NCBI GenBank assembly: GCA_017506865.1
Contig: JAFCMP010000525.1
Span: 372,001 to 436,000 of the forward strand
Length of the DNA stretch: 64,000 bases
DNA from: Tribonema minus
Lineage: Eukaryota > Sar > Xanthophyceae > Tribonematales > Tribonemataceae
Reading direction: 5' to 3'
Below, piece by piece: positions 11,245 through 22,917 of the stretch. A program made the position numbers and the translations under genes. The notes under the pieces are model-generated. The model ran no database searches, was not told where the DNA came from, and worked only from the letters and a program-made list of their open reading frames with translations. The first letter of the stretch is position 1; each line of letters opens with the position of its first letter.

Positions 11245-14200
11245 TTCGCATCAGCGCTCAGCGGGTGGCGCAGCCCCTTCTGCGAGCCCCGCAAAGACGT
11301 AGCCAGCCCGGGCAACGCAGCGGCGGCGCCTGCATCCGAGGCGTACCACAATGGCGGCCGCACTAGCAGCGGCAAGCGCGCGGCGGTGGCGGTGACGGGC
11401 ACGGAGAAGGGAGGGTCATTTCACGCACCGCTGGCGGGGGAGGAGGCGCGGCAAGCGAATGGCGGCTCGCGCAAGCAGGTGAAGATTTGAGCAATGAGCG
11501 GTCCAGAGCGTATTGGGAGAATGTTTGCGGAAGGGCAGTGCTCGATTTGATTTTTACAGTGGCGCGGCAAGCGAATGGCGCTGCGCGCAAGCAGGTGGAA
11601 ATTTGAACACTCCGAGTCTCAAGAGGTCCAGCGCGTACTGGATAAATGTCCGTGCAAGGGCAGTGCTCAATATGGCTGCCGCAGTGGCGCGGCAAGCGTA
11701 TGGCGCGCCGCGCAAGCAGGTGAATATCTGATCAATGAAAGGTCTAGAGCGTACTGCATACAGCGTCAGCGGGAGGGCAGTGCTGGATATGGTTATATGT
11801 ATATGGCTGCCGCAATGGCGCGGCAAGCAAATGGCGCGCCGCGCAAGCAGGCGACGTTCTCACGACAGAGGTCTGGAGAGTGCTGAAACGGGGGTGGTGG
11901 AAGTGCGGTACCAGGGCGGCTTGCGGCAGCGGCGCTGCGAACTGATTTACGACTGAGATGTCTACATGGACAGTACTGGAGCGGAGTTGCTGGGAGGTCA
12001 GTGCTTGATACGGTTGCTGCAATGGCGCTGGGGACAAAGGGTCCCTCGCGCAAGCAGCTAATGATTGCACATCTGCGTCGTCGGCAGAGTGCTGAGTACG
12101 GTGGGGAAAACGGCGCTGCATGAAAGTGTTGCTGCAGCACCACCTGGCGCCGGCAATGGTGAGCCAGCAGTGTTGGTGGTGACCGCGAAGGAAGAGGTGA
12201 GTATGTTGCACTGCTAGAGTGTGTGGGGGAGAGTGGGGAGGGGGGGGGGGGGGGGGCAGGCGGTGCCTCTTGCAAGGACTTGGATAACGTGCGGTGCCTC
12301 TTGCAAGGACTCGGATAACGTGCGGCAGGTGCACTCACGACATTATTGTTGACACAGATTTCATGGCCATTTGGAGCAACCAATGAGCAGCATGAAAGTA
12401 CTGCAGACTTACACTCGTGCTGTGCACAGGTGGGGAGGAAGTAGCCGAGGCAGGGGGGGGATGCGACTGTGGGCAAGTAGGTGTTTGTGCGGCACAAACA
12501 TCATTCTTGCAGCGGTTCACCCCACAGTGGCCAAAGCTCGGGCCCTGTTGGGGAGGTCGATGAAGTAAGGCACAAGAAGGCGACCGAGTGTCCTCAGAGA
12601 TGCCTCGTGGCGTGCGGGTGGTGACTACATTACCTGCCTGCCCTGTGCGTGCATCATCGTCCTGCTATGTAAGCGTCACGTGACAGCTTGCATCGCAAAT
12701 GTCAATCACACCGCATTTGCGGTCACGACTGTGAATGTCCAATTTTGACTGTAGTGCTGCTCTGGTGGCTTGGCGATGGGGTGCCGATTATTCTGGGATG
12801 TGCCCATTGTTGAAGTCGGCAGTCCTGTGGAGCGTCGCAGTTGCGCCACCAGTGCTATTGCACCAGCCGACATGACACCTATGATTTGTGATGATTTGTT
12901 GTTGAAGTTCACTACTATGTTTCGCCATCGTTGTTCGAGTTTTTCTGTTGTGGTGGTGTAAAGTCTTTTTTGCTGACTTCAACCTGTTGTGGATATTTTG
13001 TTGCAAATCTTGCAGTCTCGGGGGTCGGAGCGGCGGCGGCGTCAGCCGCTGCAGGGCTCGTACAGCGAGGGCATACTGCACGACAGAGAACGGCACCATG
13101 CACCGGAGGAGCTTGCAAAGCTGTACGAGCTGCGCGAGCTCATCGGGCACGGCACATCCGCAAAGGTGCTGCAAGACCTGGTGTCCGCTACAATCATGCA
13201 CTGATGCTGGTGTTGGCGTTATAAGCAACGCGTTGGCAGAGCTGCAAAGTCGCAGTGTGCGGGACAGGAAATTTGAGGCGAGGTTCGCGTCTGCAATGGG
13301 CAGAAACTGACTGCATTGGTCCGTGTATTCGCCTGTGTGTGGCGTGCACAGCTGCTGACGCTAGAGCGCACACGGCCCGCGTCAGGCCTGCACATGAATG
13401 AACTGGCTTGAGCTACTCTCTCGCGCCTTGCGCCGCTGCTTGAGCGTCATGATGCACGATCCGCAAGAGCTCATGCGCAACTCGATGCACGTACTACGTA
13501 ACTAAGCGCACGAGGCCAGGTCCTCCAACACACACGGAGCGTACGCATGCTGTCGTCTGCTGTTCAGCTCCCTACCTGTTGCCGTTTGACTCCCTATCCA
13601 AGCGCACAAGGCCAGGTCCTTGAAAAACGACTGAAAGACACGCACGCTCTCGTCCGGCGCGCCAGGTGTTCATGTGCGTGCGCCGGTCCACGGGCGAGCG
13701 CCTCGCGTGCAAGGTCATCGACAAGCGGCGGCTCAACCTGGAGCCCGGCGAGGGCGGCGAGCGCCTGCTGGCGCAGCTGCGGCGCGAGATAGACACGCTG
13801 CGCAAGCTCGAGCACCCCAACATCGTCAAGTTCCAGGACTTTGTGGAGACGGCCGACACCATCTACGTGAGTGCTCTAAACTTCAAACCCGAACTGACAG
13901 CCTGAACAGCAGGCGCGCACCGTCGCGCGCCGCCTGACTTGCTGTGCGCCAGCCTGATTTGTCTGCGCACCAGTTTGCGCAAGCACACGGGCGCTTGCAT
14001 GCAGTCGTCGTGCCCCGTGGGGAGCCCTCACGGGACGTGGAAGTGGAAGCACTGTACTCGCAGTAATGTCTTGGAGGTGTTCCTGGGCGAACTGCGGGCG
14101 TGGAAAGCATGCTCCTGTGCCGCAACAGCTGTTTTTGTTATGCTCAAGCAAAGCGAGAGTTCAAACGAACATCGAGGCGGTTTGATCGTTTATTTGGAGA

Positions 14201-17200
14201 CTGCGCGCTGCGCAGTCTCGAGCATCGCGCCATTTTCACATCTGTGTGCCTGATGCTGGCGGCACGGCGTCAACGCGCTCAAGTCGGCGCTGATTGAGCT
14301 CGTTGTGGGCATGCGTCTTGGACTGCCTGTCTGCAACATCCCGCAGCCTGGCCACTGCACTATTGAAGCCTTGTGCACTGCCCACCAATTTGATGTCACT
14401 GAATATCTGACCTCCTTGAGTGTCGCCTACCTGGTGTCGGGCCGAAGCTGCCTTGCGATGTTGATAGCCCCAGGCTCTGATAGCTTTGGACCCACCACCA
14501 ACTTTGCCCCTGACCAGGATCCCACATGGGCCAGCAATAGCCTTTGTCCCGACCTCAGGAGGCTTGTTGTATTCCTTTTTGTCTGGGCTGAAGACCCCTG
14601 GACGCAATGGGCACGTCTACTAGTAGCCCCTGTCGCAGCAACCTCTGTGCATTACCTTGTGCGCATTGTGGTCTTCTTGCGTGTTTGCACCTGCGACTCT
14701 GCGCAACGTTAGAGCCTGCGCTCGGGCCTTGTTCAAGTGCTCCGCTCAGTTCTGAGCCCGCAGAGCGTGAATTTGTACGCATCAAACTCATGGCGCAGGT
14801 TGTCATGGAGCTGGTCACCGGCGGCGAGCTGTTCGACTACCTCATTGAGAACGGCTGCATGGAGGAGCAGCGCGCCGCGCACCTCATGCACGGCGTCGTG
14901 GGCGCGATTGCGTACATGCACTCGCGCGGCATCGTCCACAGGGACCTGAAGGTGCGCCACTGCGGGTGTCTGCGCGACAAATGCGCTATGTACGTTATCT
15001 TTTTCGAACTGTATTGATGCAAAAGTGCCATCGCGTACATGCACTCGCGCGGCATCATCCACAGGGACCTGAAGGTGCGTCACTGCGGGGGTCGGCACGA
15101 CAAATGCGCCATGTACGGTATCCCTCTCAATACTGTTTTGGCAAAGAAGTGCCATGCACTTCAACAAAAGTATATGTTTGCACCAGGGCGCACCTCATGC
15201 ACGGCGTCATGGGCGCCGTCGCATACATGCACTCGCGCGGCATCGCCCACATGGACCTGAGGGTGCGCCGCTGCGGGCATTGGCACGACAAAACGTGTTC
15301 ATTCATGGTATCCCTTTCAAACTGTGTTCATGAAAAGGTGCCATGACTGATACAAGTGCAGCAGGGCGAAGCCCTCATGCGCGGCGTCATTGACGCCGCT
15401 GCGCACCAGCACGCTCGTGCCTATGAGAACGTGCCAATGATTGTGAAGTGCCTGCGCTCCAGACTAAAGCTGCACCCGAGGAAGCGCGGCGTGTGTACTG
15501 CACCATGATGACGGTGCTGGAAATTTTGTCCAACATCAGGTGACAAGAATAATTGCAGAAGTGAGACATGCTGTAACCTCAGTTCATGGCTAGTAATGTG
15601 CTGCCATCAGGCAGCTTACTCTGCGCAGTAGCAAAAATCATGCACATTCGTGGGCATGGCATTGTGGATGAAATCGAGTTCACATGTTGTTGTCTGGCAT
15701 CCCTCACGGAGACCTCAAGCACGCAATCAACACCTTCCAGTATAGAAGCTTATCACACAATACATTGTCACTTGGCATTGAGATGTGTCTATTCGTCTGG
15801 CTCGGCGGCGACGTTTGCGCAGCATGGGATCTGTGCTGTGTGCATGGGCCTCATGCGCAAGCGGTGGCCCCTGGCACTGCGATCAAACCATAAGACACTG
15901 TCCAGGCAGTCGGCATGCGAAGCTGCTTCAGCTGCGGCATTGTGGCATATGTGGAGCCACACAACCTGCATTGCTCATTGCCGAGCACTTCCAACCGGCA
16001 AGTCAATGTTTATTGGTGCGCTGCTTTTATTGTGTCAACCATCAAGTCTTTGTGCATTGGTGCGCGCTTTTTTCGTGGTGTCTCCACTGGTTATATTATC
16101 ATCCTCCTATGTGTAGATGTGGGGGGAGGTCTGCGATATCAATGTTCTACTGCACTGTCACCACAAGTCTTTTTATGAAAGGGTTCCAACCAGGCCCTGA
16201 CAGCTGTGCCACACTGGGCACGGGACAACGCAAGTGCTCGAACATCTCGGACCTCAATAACCTCAGCGTAAAAACTCGTGCTATGCTACAATTTCAGGCG
16301 GAAAACCTGCTTCTGGTGGACCGGTATGCGCAGTGGCCGCAGGCCAAGCTCATAGACTTTGGCTTCAGCACAACGCTGCGCTACAACCTCACCGGCAGCT
16401 TCCTGGGCACGGGCGGCTACATTGCGCCCGAGATACGGCAGCAGCGCAGCTACAGCCAGGTGAGGGTCAAAGCCTGCGGCGTGATGTTACACGCTGCGGC
16501 CTGTTGCTTGTGTTGCCGGTGTGCGTTAGAAGTCAACGATCACAAGTATGGAGTCGAGATTGTTTCTTGGTCAGCGCTGTTGAAACATTGCACAGTCATC
16601 AACATCATTCGTTTCCGGGCGTATGGTCTATGAGTCCCCACAACCAGTCAGATCTGGTTTCACACACAGTGCAGCATTCGCCTTGTGGTGTTGTAGTGCA
16701 CCGCGACACTGTCAGTCATGCCAAGTTGTTTTGGGAAAGCAGAGCTGACTACCGCAGACATGACAAGCATCAACGGCGTGTGCGGCAGTCCACTAGTGTG
16801 ATAGGCCGCGGAACGCATGCCGGGCTGCGTAGCTGTGCAGGACGCCAGAGGCTGAAGCATCAGCGTTGAATTGCGCACGCTCGGATGTTCACAGGAATAT
16901 ATCAGGACTTTCCTTGAAAAAACGCTTGCGTGTGAGCTGCAGTGATTGTGGACATTCTAGTGGCATCTGTAGCCTTGTGCTGTGCAGCTATTGCATCTGC
17001 CTGTGTGTATCAGCGCGTCTCCTCTCGAGTGCTGTCCCTTGAGTACTACCACAATCGTGCTGCCCACGTCCAGGTCAAGCACGGATTCGCATAACATAGT
17101 GGCAGGGTGCCAAAGCAGCAAGAAGCACCTCACTTCATAAAAGCATTTTCCTTCAAACAGAAATTTTGTGTTGCCTACTTGCATTTCATTGCACACACCT

Positions 17201-20200
17201 GCATCACATGGTGCCAGGATCGGATGCCACGAGAAACATTCACTTCTGTGAATGCACGCTGGAGGCCTCTCCCTCGCTTCACTCTAGAATTCATTCAGTG
17301 GCCGCATGAAAAGCCTCTGGCACAAATCGGCGCCGCCGCCTCACAGAGCGTGAACATGTGCGTGCTCCTTGCTCCATCTATTTGCTGAACTAGTGGCGAC
17401 CTCCGCTGACTGAAAGAACATTGCTCCATGTGCAAAAGTGCCAATCATCACAAATCCGTTAATTTATTGGTGATGAGTGCGCAGAGGTGGACATCTGGGC
17501 GCGCGGTGTGCTCATCTATCTGCTGAACTCGCGGCGGTCGCCGCCGCCTGAAGGAACATTGCTCCATGTGTAAGAGCACCAACCATTACTAAACCATTAA
17601 TGTATTGATGATGAGTGCGCAGAGCGTGGACATCTGGGCGTGTGGCGTGCTCATCTACTTGCTGAACTCGCGGCGGTTACCGTTCGACGCCGATCTGGAG
17701 CTGCTACCACCGGGGATGCAGTTGGCCGCAAAGCGGTGAGCGGGTTGAATAATGGATGCGGTAGCTGCACTTGCTGTTTGAGGCCGAGTGGCACCACTGA
17801 GAGTTGAATTGATCCCAGACGCCCTTCATACTTCAATTTTGATATATGCAGGCGCAGGAAGTTTTTTTTCCCCCCCGCAAAATACTGACCTCAGCGAAGA
17901 AAAAACTTACTTGCTGGACTATTTTGCTGGCGCAGTGTGCCGGCGACACGGATCCCAGTTCACACACCAAATGTTGACATACGGCAGCCGCGCCCATCGC
18001 TCCCGCGGCTCACTTGTCGACAGTTGTGCTTTGGCACATGCAGTGACTCCGTCGCCACCAACGTCGTGCGCACCGATCAGGTTCTGACAGCTGAAAAGGC
18101 TGGTGAGGTCATCCGTTTGAAGCTCTAACTGAGGAGAGCGGTACACGCGGAGAACATCAAACCTGGCCTGCTGAAGTTGTCATGCACGCTGCAGGACATG
18201 TGAAAGCTGAGTCCCATCGTGGTTTGTGGCTTGACAAACTCGGCAGCGCCAAAAGCTCCTGGCCTTTTCTGTGCTGGCCCAGTTTACGTGGACTCAAAAG
18301 CCCGACCAGGCGCACAGATCATTGAAGCGCATACATTGCATTGTCCTATTCGCATCCGCACTGAATCTAGGATGTCGCTGCCGTTATGATACTCCTTAAA
18401 TTGAGCCAATGACAATTAAATTGAGCTTATGACAACAGCTCGAGGCCGGCCGTGCCGGCAATTATATCGGTGATAACGCTTGCATGCTGCAGTGAGCGCC
18501 ATCAGTTGTCTGCGTTGACACTCAAGAGCAGCCATGTATTACACGAACGAAAGGCATCAACAAGCTATCCGCTGCGCGAAGTCATGGTGTAGGCAATGGC
18601 GTTGTATCTCATCTCATGCAGCGTGGGCACACACTGAAGGAAAACGAACCTCCGAATGTTTTGAAGTTTGAAGTTGAAAATTCTGTTAGGTTATCCTTAG
18701 CACGCGCTGCACACAGTCAACGCCAGGGCTGACTGCATGGCTGTTCTCTGCTACTGCTCAGCAGTCTCTGAAGCCATTGCGTGCGCTCTACCTGGATGTG
18801 CACGCTTTGTTCTGCTTTCGACGTGCTAACTTTTTCTGTGTGCAGCTGAATAAGCCGCGATAGACGCCGCATACACTCAACGCATGGGCTGACTACATGG
18901 TTGTTCTTTGCTACTGCTCGGCAGTCTCTGAAGCCATCACGCGCGCTCTATCTCGATGTGTGCGCACGCCGTGTTCAATCGTGAACAAAAAACTGACTCA
19001 AAACTGACTCTTGTTTTGTTAGCGAGTGTTATGCTAACGCCGTGGCCCGTCTGAGGGGAAACCAAAGAAAATTATATCGTAAACAAAGTAAAGCCGAAGC
19101 TCTAAGAAGGATGTTGTGTCCTCCAGAAGCTCGCTGACATTTTAGGTCTACGAAATGCTGATTTCTCCGAGCATTACATAATCATATATAGTACTATGCG
19201 GTCTGCCGCCGGCATACACACTGCTGCCATGCCGCCTAGCTGCACCACAACATATCCAATCAGCACTCTTCGCTCTCGCTGAGTACTCGTTTTGCTCTTG
19301 CTGTGTGCTGTGTGGCGTAGTACTTTGCTCTCGCTGAGTACTCTTTTTGCTCTCGCTGTATGCTGTCGCCACAGGTATGTCCTCAAATTCCCGGACGCGC
19401 AGTGGAAGAAGCGCAGGTGCGCAACGAGTCATAGTGCTGAGCACTGCTTCTGGCCTTGCAGGCTCACGCGTGTGACGACGGTTGTGCCCCGCATCGCCAC
19501 TGCGTGCCCAATTGCACAGGAGGATGCCTTTCGTTCGATGTGTTTGCTTCCATGCTTGACTGACAGCTCTCGATCTTGCATAATGATGTTCAAAGGTGCA
19601 GCACCAGTGCCGGCGGCTGGCTGGCTTTGCTGATGCGCAGCCAGACAGCAGCCATGCCCGGTCACTTTCAGTGCGCCTTGAAGTACACACTGACGCCTGT
19701 TCGTCAGCGGCGGCCGGCGTGCAACATGTTCACTCCACCCTTGAAGTTCCTGAACCAACAAGAGGCGCGAATGGCGTGTGACGTGCCACTTTACCTTGAT
19801 TCTCTGTACGCCAGTCCCGCAGTGAAGGATTTGCTGCGGCACATGCTGGACGTGGACCCGATGCGAAGATGGACAGCGCAACAGGTGAAACTCCTTTCAA
19901 CAATGTCTTGCAGGCAGTACAACGCGAAGAGGGCTGGACAGCACCACCAAACTTGCTGCAGGTTTTGCAGGGAGTTGCTCCACCTGCCGCTAGGCCCAAT
20001 TTGCCGTTCAGGGGACTGCGGCGGCTGAGTGTATTGCTCAGTGCACTGCGGAGTGAGCCCTCTGGGGCTAGCTGTGGCAGGTGCGAACACTGCGCATCAG
20101 CTCATCGAACGCTCTGTGAATGTGTGAAGCTTGTGCAGCGTCACGTCTCCTTGCGCAAGGTGTGCAGCTTGAGCTTAGCAGCCTCCGCCCCCGTGCGCGT

Positions 20201-22581
20201 GGCCTGTGCTGCCTAACCCTAACCCTAACCCTAAGGAGCTTTCCATTTGATCACCTGGATATCATACTGCAACAGTTTACACGATAGGCGGCTCCAAGGA
20301 ATTTGCTGTAGGCTGATCTCAGCGCGCAGCTGCCCTGGAGCACCGGGCGGGGGCGTCAAAGCCCACACGAGCGCCGACAGGTGACATTTCTGTGTCACCA
20401 CTCCCACACCTGTGACCAGCACTTGTCTTGACGTACCCCAGTCGACCCCCTTTGTGCAGGTTCTGCGGCACCCGTGGATAACGGGGCGCGCGTTTCAGAC
20501 CCCCGCACAGGCATCGCCGGCGCTGCCGCACAAGGTGCTGCCGCCGTCGGGGCGCAGAGGCGTTGCCAGCGGCAGCGGGCAGCAGCAGGGCACGCCCTAC
20601 CATCGGGGACGCACCGCGACCCAGGTCAGTGGCATGTTATGGAGGTGTGCAGTTTGTGCTGGACTGATGCTTGGAGAAGCTGAACGTGACTGACAAGACA
20701 GGACGCGTTTTTGCATGAAACGTTGGCTGCTGTGTGCGTACCAGTACTTTGCGCAGGCTCCTGATCGGGGCTGCTCTGTGTGACTCTAAGTTCAATGGCA
20801 ACAAGTTTGAGCTGCAGCAATACAAGCCCTGCTATCACCACCCAGAACCTGGCCTGTTGACAGACACTGTTTTTTTTTTTACAGACACTGTTTTTTCCAG
20901 CTTCGACACAAAGACTAAGGCCTTACTGTCGTCAGCTAGTTGATAGTGCTATGATAAAGCTGATGGCGGTGCACAGCATGAATGCGGGACGAGTGTGCCA
21001 CATGATTTAAACTTCAGCAGATCCATACATAGCCATCCCTGGTGGCCGAGGTTTCACTGATAGCAGGAACGCTGCAGGCTTTCCCAGTCCAGACTTTACC
21101 TATGTCAGCCCTCATACACTGTAACCGGAGATCTCTTGACGCTTGGAGGCGATATCCAACGCTCTGCAGGGACTGAGCCTATCCGCCGCCCCGCCAGCTA
21201 CGCAGCTAACCCGAACGCCAACGGCCAAGCTGTTTCCCGCCCACCTACATCTGACTTGTTCTCCGAACTGTGGAGAAAGTAAGCCGAAGTCTGCCCCCTG
21301 CTCGCGCGTGCACGACAGGACGCGCACACAAACGGCGCCGGACCTGCAGCTGACGACTCTGCGCGTCCGGCAACCGTTGACCAGCCTCCGGCGCTCGCGC
21401 GCAGCCGCAGCAGCGAGTGGGTGCTTCCCGACGCAGGGCACATCTGGTGAGTCGCTGCAGCCCTTGCGAGAAACTGGATGCCGCGATGTGCTTAGTGTAG
21501 GTGCGAGCGCGCGTTCACTGTTGCGTGGGCTGCGTTGTGTGGCAGGCGCGCGCGGCCGCAGCAGCGAGTGGGTGCTTCCCGACGCAGGGCACATCTGCTA
21601 AGTCGCTGCAGCCCGCAGGAGAATCTGGACAGCGATTTGCGTTGGTATTGGTGTGAGCCATCGGCGCTCGTCTGTTGATGTGTGGGCTTCGTAGTGTGGT
21701 AGGCCGCCGACTGTTGCAATTGCGACGATGGTCCTGCCAAAGGGCAATTTCATAACCCTCAAGTACTTGAAGTACGTGGGTTGCATGCACGCAGCTGCGT
21801 ATGCCAGAGACAGCGAACTTGGCAGTCCCTTTTGGGTGCCTCATGAACACGAGCATTAGCCAAGCCCTTTGGCAGGCATGATGTTGCACCACCCATGACC
21901 GTTGACATCGTGTGCATGCCTCAATTGCCCCTTTGTGGTCACAATTGCGGCACTGCTGTACATAGCAATGGCATCCGGCGGATACCGCGATGGCATGTGT
22001 GCGGTGGTAGCAAGAAGTACTGCAATGGCACTGCATGTGGCGCCTGCACTTGTCACTCAGTAATGTCAGCGCTTGCCGCAGTGAGGTTGCGGGTACTGGG
22101 CACCTGAAAAGCACGAAAGTACACGCTATATGTGCACTTCTTTTGCACTGCTACTTGAGCATTTGAGGTAGATTCGTCGCCTAGAACTTGTGCATTGCGT
22201 CATCACAGCCGCTCCTGTGGCGCGCCTGCCGCTGACAGGTGGCGCCACCACGTGGTGGCGGGGGCGCGCCACGACGCGTACGACCCAGCAGTGCTCCACA
22301 ACGGCTGCGCAGGCGACCTGCTCACAACGTCGCGCATCAGCGCGCGCCGCGCGCGCCGCCGCCACGCCGCAGCGCAGCAGCATCAAGAGTCGAGCGGCAT
22401 GCAGCAGCGGGCCACAGGAGCATCGGCAGCAGCAGCAGCAGCGGCGGCGCAGCTGACTGCGCCGGCTGCTGCTGCGCCCCCGCAGCAGCATCCACCACCA
22501 GCGGCGCCAGCAGCAGCAGCAGCAGCAGCAACGCCCATGATGCAGGCCGCGCCCCGGACGCGCGAGGCAACGTTAGCTTAG
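11245..22581 (+). CDS. CaMK-family Ser/Thr protein kinase (5' end uncertain)
   Basis: Twelve exons agree in phase: 11245-11478, 13016-13165, 13666-13866, 14799-14951, 16298-16459, 17623-17735, 19375-19416, 19815-19884, 20460-20624, 21170-21278, 21350-21446 and 22239-22581 (stop TAG), giving 612 residues. Domain order: a basic, Ser/Ala-rich leader; glycine loop IGHGTSAKV; lysine in LACKVIDK; glutamate in LRREIDTLRKL; catalytic loop VHRDLKAENLLL; IDFGFS; GTGGYIAPEI; VDIWACGVLIYLL; and DPMRRWTAQQVLRHPW, typical of the CaMK group (SNF1/CDPK/CaMK-like). All catalytic residues are present. After the kinase domain comes a low-complexity Ala/Gln/Pro tail without EF hands, so it is not a canonical CDPK. 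Cytosolic signalling is inferred from the family. Several introns carry decayed copies of its own exon ends, listed separately. It converges with the NEK-like gene. Confidence 0.85.
11449..11860 (+). repeat. Exon echoes: serial copies of the 3' end of the 11245-11478 exon
   Basis: The real exon ends GCGGCAAGCGAATGGCG, CGCAAGCAG, then GTGAAG. The block GCGGCAAGC-ATGGCG-GCGCAAGCAGG recurs about 114, 127 and 129 bp further on (near 11563, 11690 and 11819), with the linking intron sequence (GGTC-AGAGCGTA, GGGAGGGCAGTGCT) also repeated. The first two echoes keep CAGGTG at the junction; the last has CAGGCG and so has lost the donor. A degenerate piece (TCGCGCAAGCAG) lies near 12045. Confidence 0.85.
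14917..15725 (+). repeat. Exon echoes: decayed copies of the kinase catalytic-loop exon
   Basis: The functional exon 14799-14951 ends MHSRGIVHRDLK before GTGCGC. A copy ending at 15074 (period 123) reads AYMHSRGIIHRDLK before GTGCGT. A third, ending at 15262 (188 bp further), reads AHLMHGVMGAVAYMHSRGIA then HMDLR. A fourth block near 15362-15420 matches ALMRGVIDAAAHQHARA, and near 15690 SGIPHGDLK is a further remnant. The copies lie in the intron before exon 16298 and diverge with distance. The catalytic Arg-Asp is kept in the first echo and lost in later ones. Confidence 0.85.
17330..17743 (+). repeat. 138-bp tandem array of the VDIWACG kinase exon, 3 units
   Basis: The acceptor-exon junction GCGCAG/AGCGTGGACATCTGG is at 17623. 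Upstream equivalents sit at 17485 and 17347, exactly 138 bp apart each. The nearer echo lacks one base (AGGTGG for AGCGTGG), which shifts the frame. The farther one reads AGCGTGAACATGTG and carries an in-frame TAG. The linking intron (GAACATTGCTCCATGTG to TGATGAGTGCGCAG) is repeated too. Confidence 0.9.
18711..18980 (+). repeat. Intronic tandem duplication, 160-bp period
   Basis: ACACAGTCAACGCCAGGGCT (18711) and ATACACTCAACGCATGGGCT (18871) begin two copies that stay similar through CTACTGCTC-GCAGTCTCTGA. It lies in the CaMK-like intron before exon 19375 and has no recognised coding content. Confidence 0.8.
20212..20234 (+). repeat. Interstitial telomere-like (CCCTAA)n, intronic
   Basis: Three and a half units of CCCTAA (TTAGGG on the other strand) lie in the CaMK-like intron between exons 19884 and 20460. 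There is no chromosome end here, since genes continue on both sides, so it is an internal insertion such as one left by break repair or telomerase capture. Confidence 0.85.
21398..21700 (+). repeat. Exon echo of the penultimate CaMK-like exon, 152-bp period
   Basis: The segment CCGCAGCAGCGAGTGGGTGC through GACGCAGGGCACATCTG ends the real exon at 21446 before GTGAGT. It recurs about 152 bp later ending CATCTGCTAAG: the donor is destroyed and an in-frame TAA follows. A third, weaker remnant runs to about 21715. If the gene used the second copy as a terminal exon, the protein would end at PDAGHIC. Confidence 0.85.
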
Positions 22582-22912
22582 GCACAGCGCCTGAGGTGCA
22601 ACACTGCCATCTGCGGGGGCTGTGTTAGTGTCAACATCTCCACCCACTGTTTGCAACACGGTCATTGAGCAGTGCTGGCAGCAGCAGCAGCCGCAGCCGC
22701 GCTGCTGTCAGCTCAGCTCCCACGACCTGCTCGATTGGCACCAGTTTCAACAGGCAGCTGCCAGCGCTGAGAAGTTGATGGTATTGAGCTCCAGTGACCG
22801 TTTCATCTGTCTTATATAGCACGGCAGCTCAAGTATCGATCGCACACCAAAGAGCGCAGAGCATGGCCGCAGCAGTGCTGTGATGGCCAACTCACTGAGC
22901 ATTGAAGGGGGC

Positions 22913-22917
22913 TGTAA
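22913..22917 (+). terminator. TGTAA-type poly(A) motif, possibly of the CaMK-like gene
   Basis: TGTAA, the poly(A) motif used by chlorophycean algae instead of AATAAA, lies 332 nt after the stop. It is a short motif and could occur by chance. Confidence 0.35.

Noticed and set aside
14917..15725. CRISPR-like array
   Set aside because: The repeats are irregular in spacing, match a coding exon, and lack constant repeats with unique spacers.
20212..20234. True chromosome end
   Set aside because: The telomere-like tract is only about four units and coding exons of the same gene lie on both sides.
13016..20624. A calcium-dependent protein kinase (CDPK) identity
   Set aside because: No EF-hand motif follows the kinase domain; the tail is low-complexity.
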